A stretch of DNA of 64,000 nucleotides, from the NCBI GenBank assembly GCA_036925085.1, contig JAUPFP010000005.1, positions 7,332,498 through 7,396,497 of the forward strand, written 5' to 3'. Made by a program: the position numbers and the translations under genes. Below, in pieces: positions 23,828 through 38,156 of the stretch. A model generated the notes under the pieces. The model was not told the origin of the DNA and made no database searches. It saw only the letters and a list, made by a program, of their open reading frames with translations. Every line of letters begins with the position of its first letter. Position 1 is the stretch's first letter. This DNA comes from Brachycybe producta (Eukaryota > Arthropoda > Diplopoda > Playtdesmida > Andrognathidae).

Positions 23828-26800
23828 CTACAAATTAATTACAAAACATCTTAAGAATCCCCCATTCAACTATATGAAAAGTAGGCAAGGGTCCTTGTGA
23901 CCCAAAAATGTAAGTTCATAAACCAAGAAAAAAATGTTATTTATAAGTGACACAAAGATTTCCCATGAAAACAATTTAAATAAACTCAACGTTTGTAAGA
24001 AACTAAAATAGATATAGATATGTTAAAATTATTCTTTAAAAATAAACTCAATTTCTAAATTGCAATAAAGGTATAAAAAACCCATCTACAATGGCATCCG
24101 CCATGTTTGTATAGATCTGATATTTATTCTGTTAATGTGATATTTTCGTCATAAATATCAACTCCTGTTCAAATGGATGTTGGCTCTTTTATTGCAATGT
24201 GGATCTATATTCGATCCAGAGCAAGCCAAATGACATTCTAGACATAACAAACAAAAATTTATCTCCAGACTAAAAATTGCAGCAAAAGCAATCGAAGTGT
24301 TGCTGGGCTCATATTGCATAAATGAGCTCCAAGAAAGGAGATATGCATATAGATAAGAAAAAAAATTTCCTCCTCCCTAAAATAAACCTCATTAAAAAGA
24401 AAATGTTGTACTATAAATACAAAAATTATCACTATGCAGTACATGCATAATGTAAAAAAAATTTGCCCAATTGCACATTTATTTAATTTAGTAGTTTTCA
24501 TATATTGTACAAATTACTCACACTAGTAAACCCGTCGTGCAATTTGCAAAATTTACAAAAAGTTGTAAAGCAGTACCTACTAAAGAGCTTAAAATCAAAA
24601 ACTACTATACTAACACTTGCAAGTGTAAAAATTCACATTTATTCACACTATACAAGCTACTCAAATTTGTGTGAGTAGCCTGCAGGGAGGTAAGGGGCGT
24701 TCACAGTAATGTAGTCTCTGGGCACAAAATTCCTAGTTGCGGCACTGCACATAGCAAGTGGTGTTGTGTGGCATTGCACAACACTTTACAACAATTTGCT
24801 GAGTAATGTGAACCCAGCTCAACACATTCCATAAATTATACAACTCACCGCACTTCCTCTCAAGTATTCCCATACACTAATACGGTTATGTAAGCATTTG
24901 AGATAATAAGAACAACAATTTTGATTTTATAATTAGTGAGTATAATTTTTTTTAAATAAAAACTTATAATAAAATCTCATAAGAATAGATTTAAAAGAAC
25001 AGAAACTAACTTGTTCTTGGATTGCCTCATGAACTGCTGAATCTTTCTAGCTGCCTGATGTTGTCGCCTCTGCGAAAAAGCACGCCTAACCGACAAAACA
25101 AAACATGAAAACTTAAGTTAGTTTTCTTATCAAGAGAAAACACTTAAAGGTCCGTTTCAAATTCGGCAGCAGTTGAAAAAAACCATTTTCAGGAACAAAT
25201 GCTTCATTGCTTCATTACAGAATAATCTGCACATTATGATGTCAAAATGACGTTGTCATATTCAACTGCTGCCTCATTTGTTACTGGCCTAAGAAACGAA
25301 CCTGATTCCCGATCCCGTCGGAGTTCCTTCTCGACTACTCTGCCTAATACGATCTTGTTGCTCTTTGTAGTTACGATAATAATTCTGAATGCAAACGGCT
25401 GCTTCCTGACTCTTTTTAAAACGTTTGTGTTCACAGTAACTACGAAACTGGTTCTGAATGACCATTGCTGCTTTAGTCATCTGCTTGAAGTATGCGTACT
25501 TTTGGAAAGAAAAGTAACAAAATTATAATAAAAAAAGTTAATAATTTTTTTATTTCTTTTCAAAAAATTTATAAAACTGAATGTCATTCCACCTGCTTAT
25601 AGCGGCGATAATAATTTTGAATAATAACAGCAGCTGCTCGCTCCTTGTCTTGTTCTTCTTGACGTTTTCGTCCTTTGTAGTGCCGATAAGCTTTCTGAAT
25701 TGTTTTTGCTGCTTCGTACAGTTCTCTCTGTTCTTTGTCTACATAAATGAAAAAATCTATTTATTAGTTAAATTTGTTTCCTTTTTTATTTTTATAAAAA
25801 AAGGCAACCGTGTAAACAGTAACGATAACTTTGAAAATAAACGTTTTATGGCAATTTGAAAAATTTGATTTTTGTTTTTAACTTCTAACTCGACCAATTT
25901 GCCATAAAAAAATTTCCCAATTTTTCTGCCATAAACGTTCATTTTTAATGATATCATAGTTATTTTGCATTTCAGGAGCCATATTAAATAGAAAAAAAAC
26001 CTATTTAGACACTAGAATAGTAACTGAAACAATCACATAAGCATATTTCCACGTTGATATATAAAAAAAACTTTTTATGGCAGTTTTAAAATAAACATTA
26101 TTTTCAGTTTTTGAATTCTAAATATATTATTGAAAAACTTTTAAAACCTTCTAGTTTAAAATAAATTAGACATTTTTCCAGAAATTGTTTTTAAAAATTT
26201 TGCTGTGTTAATAAATTAAAAAAATTAGAAACAATTTATTTCTTAAGACAAGTTTATAAATGAAGAGTTAATACATAAATTACATCGTAATATACCTTTG
26301 TTTACCCTTCTACTTTCAAAAAATAATAAAACATTTTATGGAAATATGAAAAAAAAAAAATCACCAGAAAGAGTCAAATTGGAAAAATCTTTCTCCATAA
26401 TCTTTCCGGAAGCCTGAAAAAACTCGCAGAAATCGGCCGTAGTTGGTGGAGGTGATGGTGAATCCAGAGTAAAACTGCAGGGACTCTGAAGGCAGGAAGA
26501 CGAGGCCGGACTCAGAGACGACGTTGGAGTACTTGCTTCACAATATCTATGTTGACACCGAAAATGACAATTAACATTGACAAAACACAAAATAACTTCT
26601 TCATATGATACACGTAGGTAAATAAAATTAAAAAACCTGTAGCTGTGGTCACTGAATTCGAAATTAAACTCGTCTTTTCCAAAAACCGTCTCTTCGATAG
26701 TCATGTTGACGGGATCATCGGACGAGATTTCAATCGAAGTCGAGGCATTCGGATCCGAACCGATGTCGTCCATGTGATCATCATCGAGAGTCGAAATCTA

Positions 26801-29800
26801 AATATTTATTAATCTATAGCAATAGTAATTAAAATATGCAACGCGTTAACGATACAACACCTTAATTCGATCTGGCAACGCGGCTATAATCTGTTCGGCA
26901 AGAGTTAAGACACGAGTGTCCTGCTCGCCGTTACTAGACATCATATTTAAATCGCAACTACCAAAACTTGTACGTCGAGCAAGTAATTCTGAAATATAAC
27001 ATTAAATCGTTAATTGCATTTCATTTAGACTCTTGTTAATATCAAGGTGGCTGTTTTCTTATTTCTTTGAAGAAGAAAATAATCGATTTATTTGAAATAA
27101 ATTGTTTTTAGTAATATTCAGTTTCGTTTATAATTTAATAAAAACCTTTTTGTTGTTCCTTAATTCAACAAATTCAACTAAAATCATAAGAGTTTAAGTA
27201 ATAATAATTAATATTTAAAATTAAAAATTATAATTAGGCAGTAAAATAATTAAATTAATGTAAAGAAAATTATAATTAATTAAAATTAATATTAACTAAA
27301 AACAAAATTGTATTCTAAAATTAATTAATTTTAACCAAACTCTGATTATCCTGTATTTTAGAAGTAAACAAGAAATTAACATACTATTTGGTCAATTTCA
27401 AACTGCTATAAATAGTTTAATTTTAGATATAAACATGAAATTAAAGACATGAATGTAACTCGGTTACTCTTCTAGTTAGTTTCATTTGAAACTTTGAACT
27501 GAAATGTAGCAAAATAGAGATAAAAATACCTGACTTAATTTATTTTTTCTTCGTTTTGAACATTAAATTTATGAGAAAGAAAAAAACAAGTAATCTAAAT
27601 AATCCCCGCCACCATGATTAATAATAATGAAAAGTTCTAATGATATTAAACCAGATTGTTTTGGCTTGTGCAAGTCAATCTCTTCATCGGACACTCCAAC
27701 AACATCAATGTAAGGACTTCCATTGGCAGTTACGGTGTCGCCTAAAATGACAACAAACGAAATGTCAGAACAATTCAAAAATAATCTTCTATGAGTATCA
27801 TTGTTACTCGTATCCATAAGCACTACGGGAGAATTTGGTCTTTCTTCTTTGATTTCGCAGCCAATAACACTAACATTCTCGACTGATGGATTCGCACTTG
27901 TTGTCAATGGTAGTGACAAACTACGGTCTTGTCTATGTTAAAAAAAAGTTTGTGAATAAAACTATATGCTACGTACAAATACCTGAATTATAAATAAAAA
28001 CCTAGACAGTCGCGGCGAACTGAAAGCAGAAGAGTCCAAAGAAGATCTTTTGTTACTTTCTGACTGAAACACGTTGATGCCACTATCGACTGAAGACCGT
28101 TTTGAAAGCGTTCCTCTTCGAGAGGACAGACTTGGTTGAGGACTAGGAATCGAAGAAGCCGCTGACGACGGTGAGACACCTCTGTCGAAACCTTCCGTCT
28201 TAATGTCGAGAGGCAAATCCAAACTTAAACGGCAAGTTTTGTGTTGTTCACTGTCCTGTTTTGCATTCTTTTGACTGATGAGGGGTAAAGACGGATATCA
28301 GTTTATTACATTATTTTTTAATTTTAACATTATGTTGAAGCAACCTTTAAGGAGTTTATTATACTGTATAAGTTTATTTAAAACTAGAAGAGTAAACGAA
28401 GATTTAGATAATTTTTACTCTTATAGTTTGAAAGACATCTTGAAATTACTTTAAAACTTGCGATAAAAACGTTTTTTTTAAAGCAACTTTTAAAGAGTTT
28501 ATAAAATTATTTGAAAGTAAGAAGCAAACGAAGTAAACGAAGAAGGAAATACTTTTTTTACTCTTCCAGTTTGAAATAAATCTTGATATTATTTTAACTA
28601 CAGAATAAACCTAACTCCTCCCTACCTCTGAACATGAAAACATCAACATCTTATTTTTGCAAATACCTTGACAACATTCTAGCGACATTTGCACGTGTCA
28701 GAGGACGTTCTCTGACAGGTTCAACTGCTTGACTAGAACAAGACTTTTCCAATTTCTCTATCTGCAAAGCAAGCTCAGGATTTCCGGATGTTCTTGCCAC
28801 ATCCAATGCACTGCGGCCTCTATCGTCTCTAATGTGGATTGCATTACGATTCCACTGATAGAGAAGTAATGCCACTTCTTTATGACCCATAGCACAAGCC
28901 CACATCTATAATCATAGACACTCGCAGTAAGTAACTATCCGATTGCATATTATTATTAGGAGCAATTACCAATGGAGTGCAATTGTTGGCATCACAACTA
29001 AGTGCACCGACCTCCGAGAGCAATGTCAGAGAAGGGTTATCAGCCGTCCAGTGTATTAAAAGACACACTAGACGACTGTAACCCAAAGCAGCTGCCAAAT
29101 GAAGAAGAGTCATTCGTCGAGAATCGGAAAATGACAACGGCTTATTACTGTCGCTAAGCCATACGGCCGACATCATTGTTTGACAACAATTTATCAACCG
29201 ATCTTCAAAATTACCATTACGTACTTCACCAGAGCCATCATTCTAATAGGGAGAAAAACAATTATAAAACTCAATGTTAACATCTATTAGATAATATTCC
29301 CAAATACCTTTCTAGACTTATTATTGTGGCCCGATTTCATCATCAATTTTGATTCCATTGTTTCTAATCTCTGCATAAGCGTAAACTTAAAAAGAGTTTC
29401 TGCAATAAAAATAACGAACACAAAACTCTTAATAATAATTAAAAAATTATATGAATTTTTTTAAATGAAGATTTCAAAAATTTATTTAATTTTTAAATTA
29501 ACATTAAGTTCCAAAATTTATTTAATTTTTAAATTAATATTAAGTTCCAAAATTTAAAAAAAATTAATTGTTAAAGAATGAAGGGTGGGCCTTTAAAACT
29601 TATTAAAATGTGGCATCGTTCTCAGAGGTAACGTTAAGAGAGGTATGGACAAATGATGTGGATAAATCGATGAATGACGAAATGTGCAGCATGCTTTAAC
29701 AATGAAAATTACCATCCAACGCTAGCCACTCGCCATTCTTAGATGCTCGAGACGTGTTCTGCCTTTCTTTATATTCAAATATCACAGAATTTGAAACCAC

Positions 29801-32800
29801 GAATCCTTCACAAGCGACTTGAAGTGACACCAATCCAACTTCATGTGCTACATAACAACAAAAACGATTTCAAACATCGTTTACGGGACTTTCGAGCAAA
29901 ACAAATCGAAGTTACATCTGTTTAATTCATCTTACCTGGACAATAACATCTGAGAACACCACTCTGAACCAAAGTGGTCGGTACAGCAACACCATCGAAA
30001 AGAATACTGTATGGGGAGGACGTGGAGTACCAGGGTCCAGTGACCAGCACTTTAGAACCACCCTGTATTAAAATACGACACAAACAAACATTTGTGATAT
30101 AAGATATTCAAAGGAGGAAAAACTCTTCAACTATGTACGCACATCAGGGTACGACCACTCGGGCGAGAAGTCCGTAATATTAGCTGTACCCTCACGGTAG
30201 TCCATCCGGCAGGGCAATGGGCCACTCTGTGCTCCAGTCCTCCCCCCAGAGGAGTTTGGGTTCGACGATGAATCAATTAAGTTAGAATGGGTCGATGCTG
30301 TAACGTCGCCTGCACTCAGACTATCCAAATCGGGAAAATCTGTGAGCATGTCAAAAGCATCTAGATTGACTAGAACGTCGTCATCCGGTGTCGAGATGTC
30401 GTTATCAATAAAGTCCATAGGATTCAGATCGTTCGGATCCATATCGAGCCTCCGCAAACATTTCAACGAAATGCGTGACGTCGAACACGATGGAAGATTG
30501 GCTGAAAGCGTTTTCTGAATGTCTTCTTGAGAAAGATCCAGTATATCGTTGTCGAACATACCGAGACCTTCCGTTTTGCCGTCGCAAAGATCAGAATAAC
30601 CGGTCGTTATACTTTCGGAAGCATCTAGTTTTAGATGACCGTCGTCACCCGTTATCATACTTTCGTAACTTGTACTCAAAGCTACCACCGAAGAAATGGC
30701 CGAATGAACTTTAGAAGCCGAAGAATCCGTCGAGATGGTGGCCGACGAAGCACCTCCGCCTCCTCCTCCACCGATGCCGCAAAGTGTCTCATGTTTAACA
30801 CTGCAAGAACTGTTGTGACTAGTTGTAACCGACGGTGCGTGACTACCACTGTTGCAGACAAACGAAGCAAGAGTGAGAGGTGTAAGAGCAGTGGATGTGA
30901 CACCAACTCCTCCGCTAGATGTTGAAGTACTGTTCAGAATTAAAAGTCCTCCTCCACCTTGAAGTTGTGACAGATTGAGAATAAGCGGAGTGTTGTTTTG
31001 ACCTGAGGCTCTACTTGTGTTGGAGCTGCCATTTTCACCAGAATGTTGTTGCTGCTGTTGCAGATGAGTGGAACAAGATGTTGAAGGAGGATTCAAAAGA
31101 AGACTACTACTTCCGCTAGAACTAGAAGCTACACTAATATTGGCAGTTGCTCTATCGGCGACACTTCGTCCACTGCTTGAAGCGACCGCTCCTCTAAGTC
31201 CAGATAATACGTGACTAGTTCCCTTGTGCAAAATCTGACCCGTTCCACTGTTGTAAGACACGACACCGCTCGTCAGCTTTCCATGGTGAGCCGAAGCGAC
31301 CGCCGAAGACGAAGAAGAAACGGTTGCAGCGCAAGTTCCGGACTTTGGAGAAATGATTCTGTGCAGTGTATGGTTACATTTCTTATCGCAAGGAGCAACG
31401 GTCGTACCGATGCCACCTTTAGCGTCCGGTCCGACGCATTCGTGTGTTTTCACTTGTAGCCGTGATCGCTGCTTCTCCATAAGCTGCTGAACAATCGCTT
31501 CCACGGTCTCAGCCGTCTGCTAAATACAAAAACGAAAACAAACAAACATTTGATATCGACCTTTTTTAAAAAAAATACTTCTAAATGCACTCACAGATAT
31601 TTCCAGTTCATTGTTCAAATCTGGTTCATTCTCACTAAAGACTAAATAAAAAAATACCATTAAACATCAGAATAAGCTTTAAATTCAATGACAAGTGTAA
31701 ACATCTCTTAAATTTTGGTTATTCTGCGCTTCAGAAGCTACATCAAGAAATACTTGAAAACATTTTAGAAACTAGAAGACTAGCTGACTCATTAAGATGG
31801 TTTATGGACAGTTTTTAAATCATTTCAAAGTTTCTCTTCATTTGGCATTTGAAATACAGAATAATCAAAAGTTCGAAAGGCGTTTCACTTTAAAACCTCC
31901 TTAAAAGATTTTTTTTCATCTTGATATCTTTTTTTTGTTTTCATTTTTTGGTAAATAAAAAGTTACTTAAAAAATAATTAATTTTGCTTCTGAAAAATAG
32001 AATAACTAAATTTCAAGGGTCGTTTACACTTTTAAACCAGCTTAATGATATCAGCTTTAATCACGAGCAATTGAAAATTGAAAAATAAGAGAAAATCTTT
32101 AAAACAAAAAAGTCTGAGTAGAACTATTAAGTAAAAAAATGTGAAGTCAACTATGCATACATTCCGTGTTTCGAAAACAAGTTGAAGAAAAACTTAAAAA
32201 GTACTTTAAAAAGTAAAATTAGACGAGAATTATGTTTCATTCATGTTTGTTCTGTAAAAAAATCAACTGTTTGTAGAAGTTTGAAAACGACCAAATTTTA
32301 TGTTTCCCGACATTAATAAGCGATTTTATTCAAATTTTTTTGCCTATAAAAAGTTTATTTTAAAAAAAATATGAACATTAATATTAGCTTTAAATGATTC
32401 ATTTACTATTCCAATTTCAGAAACACTTTCAAATTTCATTGTATAGTTTCTTCGGTGAACGCAAAATAATCAAGAGTATTCAGTGCTGGTTGGAGAAACT
32501 CATCATAAGAGATCCTCGCAGTTTGTTCGGAAGTTCACTTTCCATACTTACACATGGGCTTCAATTGAGAAATAAGCTCTTCCTTTGTCCATTCTTTCTT
32601 GTCTCCATAAAAACTTAAACTAGGAGCAATCACTAACTTGTTATCATCATTGTAAGGTACATTCAAGTAGTGAACAAGTACAATGTCAGGATTCTATAAT
32701 CATAAACAAAACATAAGAAAAGATTAATTCAGTAAGTGAAACTGTGGGTTGTTTTAATGGTAGCACAGGGTTTAAAACAAGTGATTTTTTTACCTGAAGT

Positions 32801-35800
32801 AACCAGTAACACCTTCGATGAAAAGTTGGCAGAATAGCCGAATGTACGTAACAACCATAAATACACTATTCACAAATGACAAAAAACACACACATTGTAA
32901 ATTATTCAATAAAAGTACCAATCAAATACAATGAGTTCGTTATTTCGCGTTTTAGAAATTTCTTAGAAATTAAAACGCCGCAAAAATGAAATAGATTGGA
33001 GGAAATTTCTTGTTGATAATTTAAAAAAATAGATAAATGGCATTATGGAAGTTTTAAAGTGCCAATTATCCATTTTTTTTACTGGAAATTCGACAAATAT
33101 TGTCAGTTTAAAAATCAACACCAAGGAGAAGTTGAAAGTGCGTTAGAAACTTCATTTAATAGAAATTTCATGTTGACATATCTTACAAATCACTGGATGA
33201 AAACTGGATCTATTTCAAAATGGCATAAAAAACTTAATTTAAAAGATATCATCAGTATGAATGAAAATTGTATCGATTCAGCTACTGTTCTAGTTTTTTT
33301 CTTAACGTTGTATAACAGAATAAAAAAAAACATACTTTAAACTGAACTTAAAAAGTAAAATTTCTTTCTTTTTCAAACTTCCACAAATTTATTTTCAAAA
33401 ATATAACTCGTTTACTCTAAAACGACGAAAAATTGGCATTTGAACCCTTAATAAAACAAGGGTTTTCTATTTTTGAAAACTGTTCTAAGGGTTTAAATTG
33501 AAGTTTAGGTGCTTAGTTTTTTTCTTGAACTTATGAGTAAGGGAAGAATCACACACGCTTAAAAAATGTCACTTTGTAAGGCATTTTCCAGAAGCGCTAT
33601 ATATCTGCAAAGGAACACAGAATTTTGTATTTCTATTTCTATTTTCTGGTGGTTTTTCAGCGCGTGTCATTCTTACCTAAGAGTTTAGTCTAGTTTCTAA
33701 GAAACTTTCAATTTTTACTTTAAAGTAAAGTCATTTTTTCATAAAAAAAGCTCAAAAATCAAAAGTTTTGAGGAACATTTTGAAAAACAACTTTAAAGAA
33801 AAACTTGAAAAATCTTTTAGAAACTAGAAGGGTAACTGAAGACTTTAGAGTATTTTCATGTTGATAAATATTTTTTTTAAATTAAGCTTTTTTTTTAAAT
33901 ATATATCAACACGAAAACAAAACTCTGAATTGATTCATTTACTCGTCTACTTTCTAAAACACTTTCAAACTTCTTCTTTATGTTGCTTCTTAACTGAAAC
34001 AAAAAAAAATTATCAAGTGTTCAATATTATATTCTTCTGTTTTATTTGCATGTTTTGCAAATGGCTACTTTTTTAAATTTCAAAATGGGAAATAAATTTT
34101 CGTACTTCTGTTCCCTGAACTTTTAGTTTCATGTGATCTTCTCGTGTCGTTTTGCCATCTTTGCGTTTTTTCCAACAGTAACCATCTCGACGATATCTCA
34201 CTTTTTTTCGGCTGTACAACAACATGGACCCACTTTTTGGTCTATTATGCAAAAAAAAAACATACACAAAATGCTTTAATAGGATACTAAGAATGTAAAC
34301 TTTTATTGTTATTTATTTCGTTATAGATGAACATTTTAGAAGAAAACTAAAAAAAAAAAAACTTTGTGTAGACAAAAAACAAATAGGTTTATTTTTCTTC
34401 TTCGTCTTATAGTTAAAATATAAAAAAGAGAAGACTTTGCAGAAAAACGAATAAAAAAAAAAGTCGATTCTTTTTCATTTTTATTAGATAAGAAAGAAAA
34501 ACAAATGGGGCCATTTATGTCAAAAAAACGTTAATAAAAAAAATAGGAACGGCCTTGACAGAAAAAACATTGTCAGTTTTTACGAGTCATTTTATGCGTT
34601 TCAACTTTCTTGCCTTCAATTAAAAAATGATAAAAGTTTCAACAAAAGCCGACATTTAAAAATTAAAGATGACCTTTTTTTCTTCTAAATGTTCTAAATG
34701 GCTCACAAGTAATTTATTTATCAGCTGTTCACAGCCAAGAGACCTACAGGAAACCCATTGGCCAGTGAGCTTTTGCAAAAAAAAAAAAAAAACAGCATGT
34801 GTAAAGCCTGGAAAAAACTATGTGTCCAACGCCAGATCCAACTAGACTTGCCACCTTTCCTCCTTTGTGGAGAACAGTCTTCCATTTGGAAGAATGTCCT
34901 CCGGCCAAGACCGTCCTCCACGAAGGCAAACATGTCCTCCACACACTAAATTTTATAAAAACTTAAATACGTTCGTGGAGGACGGTCCTGGACGGATGAC
35001 ATTTCTTCCGGATGGAGGACTTGATTTATCTACCAACATTTGCCAGTGTCCAACATTGGTTTCAACGTTGGGGCAAACATTAGAAACCTTTGACGCGAGA
35101 CAAGGAAACCGACACCTGCCCGAATGCTTTCAAATACCCTCCAATCGACATCCGGACAATCTATATCCGTCTTACGGCCATACTTGTCTGTCAAACTATC
35201 ATTCGTCCATCATTGGAAGGCATTCGATGTATAGTGTGTCCCGGGCTTTAGGCTTGCACTGCCAATTTTTTTTAAAAAAAAAAGCCCTTGGGCTTTTTGG
35301 ATATTTTTAAAAGTCCAACACATGGGATACATGGATCTCATGGTGGGCTTTAAATAACCCCATTCTTCAGCAGTCAATATCCTTAAGTCTAGTACAGACC
35401 AGGTTATAATTGCCAGATAGACGTATCCAGCAACTTGACAACATCTTTGTCGGAAACAGTGACTTGTACCTGGATACATGTGGCCAATGATGTTGCGCGT
35501 CAATTTTCCCTGACTCAATTTTTCATTTTCTTGACTTTCCCTGACTTTCCAGGTCGGTATGAACCCTGTGTTATCTATCCATGGGTTGCTTTTACATTTT
35601 ACACATACTGGAATTTTTTTTTCAATACATTTATTTTGTACCGCTAAAAATTACTGTTGAGCTTACTAAGCTCATCTTTTTAAAGAGAAATTATCATCCT
35701 AAAATATGTTCACCTGATTTTCACTTCTTTTGAAAGCCATTCTTCGTGCCTTTCGAAACAAATAAGAATAGCCGCTATTTCCTGCAACAACAAAGAAAGG

Positions 35801-36801
35801 AAAAAAAAAATACAAAGAATCAGTAAAGTGGTAAAAGTTTGCATAAAATGCACAATATGATACCATGTAAGTGCCATAATTATGTGGTAAAAAATCACGT
35901 TTAATCCAAAATAAAAATATATAAAATTCACAAATTGCTTAATCTTTGATAATTTGCATAATTTCTTATTTATTCAAAACATGTTTGCTAGAAGAAAAAA
36001 ATTCTACAAAGGAGTTTCTTTACTACAGCCGAATAATTCGAATTGCAATGATTCTAGAATGTTTGTTATTCCTTCCGACAATAGTAACTATTATTAGCTT
36101 CAGCAATTTAATTAATTGTACATACATTTTCTATTTGCACAAAATAAACAATTTTCTTGCATGTTTTGCATTTTTCGAGTCTTATTTTTTATTTTAATAA
36201 AATGCATTTTTGGAGTCAATTTTTTTATTTGCTTAAAATACATTTTTTTATATAAAAAAAAAACAATTTTTACAATTTTGAACTTTTATTTGAATAATAA
36301 TAATACGAAATAGAAAAAAATCCCAAACAACAAGCATTTTAAAAAGGCTATTTTTGGCCATGGTCCAAAGTGAGCCATTTTGAGTTAATCTTCAGGACTT
36401 TAAAACACCAAAAAAGAAGACCCCCCCCTACATACTTAAAAGAAAACTTCTGTTAAAAAAAATAAATAGATAAAAAAAAAGAGAAGAAAATGAAAGTTTT
36501 TTTTTATAATCATCTTTTTTTTATGTAGCCTTAAAGTAATCTTTGTTAAAACCCTAAAATGGCCTCCATAAATTGAGAAATAAGGAGAAGGAGGAGGAGG
36601 CATCATTGAGCTAATTGTTTAATATTTTTTTTTTTTTCTTCTTCTCCTAATCCTCATCCTCCTCCTTCCTTCTTTTACTAAGTTTGATGAAATTCAACAT
36701 TCCTCCAGAGACTATTTTATCAAAATTATCATTATTTTTTTTCTGGCTATTTTTTCTTCTTCTACATTTTCTATATTTGAATCGTTGTCTCTTTCTTTCT
36801 T

Positions 36802-36883
<82 letters not shown>

Positions 36884-38112
36884 AAAAAAAATTCAGAAAA
36901 GGAAAAGCAAGAAGAAAAAATATAATGAATCTAAACCACGGTTTCTTCTATGTATCCTCCTCCCAACGAATACAATAAAAGCTACGAAAGAACGAAATTT
37001 TCTGATTTGAAAACCAATCATTTCCCACTTAAGTCACACAGGATTTTTTTTTCTCTCTCTCCATTCAATCAACTAAAAGAGGTCATTGGTAAAAGTATTT
37101 TAAGTTGCACAACAAAAAAAAAACGTAGCGTAACTCCACATAACAAACACCCACACTAAGTACAAACGATAAAAAAAATCTACACATAGATATACTGAAA
37201 ACACACAAAAATATTTCATAAAAACACTCACAGTAAACACAAATCATTCACAAATACCAAAAAACAAAAACACAACGAACACATACACAAATCATAACTA
37301 CAATGACCACACAAACACACTGTGACACAAATCGATCACACATACTGTCGATACATAGTCACACAAAACACATACAGTGAGTGACATAAATCGCTCACAA
37401 ACACTGTGACCACAGTCACACAAAACACACACACAGAACGAAATCTCTCACAAATACCGTCACCAGCCACACAAAAAGATACAAATAGCTCAGAAACACT
37501 GTGGCCGCGCATATTGACACAAGTCATTCACAGATACTGTGGACACCACGCAGCCACACACAAGAAAAACAAATCGCTCAGAGAAAAAAATAAAACTGTG
37601 GTCACATAAACACAGATGGTAATATGCGTGACGCATCCGCTCACAAATACTATGGACACAAACATTGACAGAAATCGCTCACAAATAATGTAGACATAAA
37701 CACAACAGTGACACAAATGGCTCACAAATAACATGGCCACAAATAGTGATACAAATCAGTCGCAAATACAGTAGACAAACACACAAACACAGTTAACACG
37801 CACACCACACACCCCCGATGTTTGGGTGCTACATGTACACATATACATCCAAGAAACCATTAAAACTCCGATTTCTTTAAATGAAATTGGTTGCTTTTGT
37901 GGCAGTGACACAGTTCTTTTTTTTGGGGGGGGGGGGAACGAGAGCACACAACTTACATCTTTGATACACATTTTTCAAAATATGTAAACAAAATAAAAAG
38001 ATTTTGTTCAGTCAAGCATTTAAGATTTTAGACATACAAGGACCCTTATATATATTTATAAAGCAATGTTAGTAAAATGCATTTTCAACAAGAATCGAAA
38101 AAAAAGGAAGAT

Positions 38113-38156
<44 letters not shown>

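Noticed and set aside
30475-31459. Several plus-strand open frames across the large Camta exon
   Set aside because: They are antisense shadows of the 459-codon exon.
37170-37800. CRISPR-like spaced repeats
   Set aside because: Units are degenerate and irregular in a eukaryotic intron; there are no conserved direct repeats with unique spacers.
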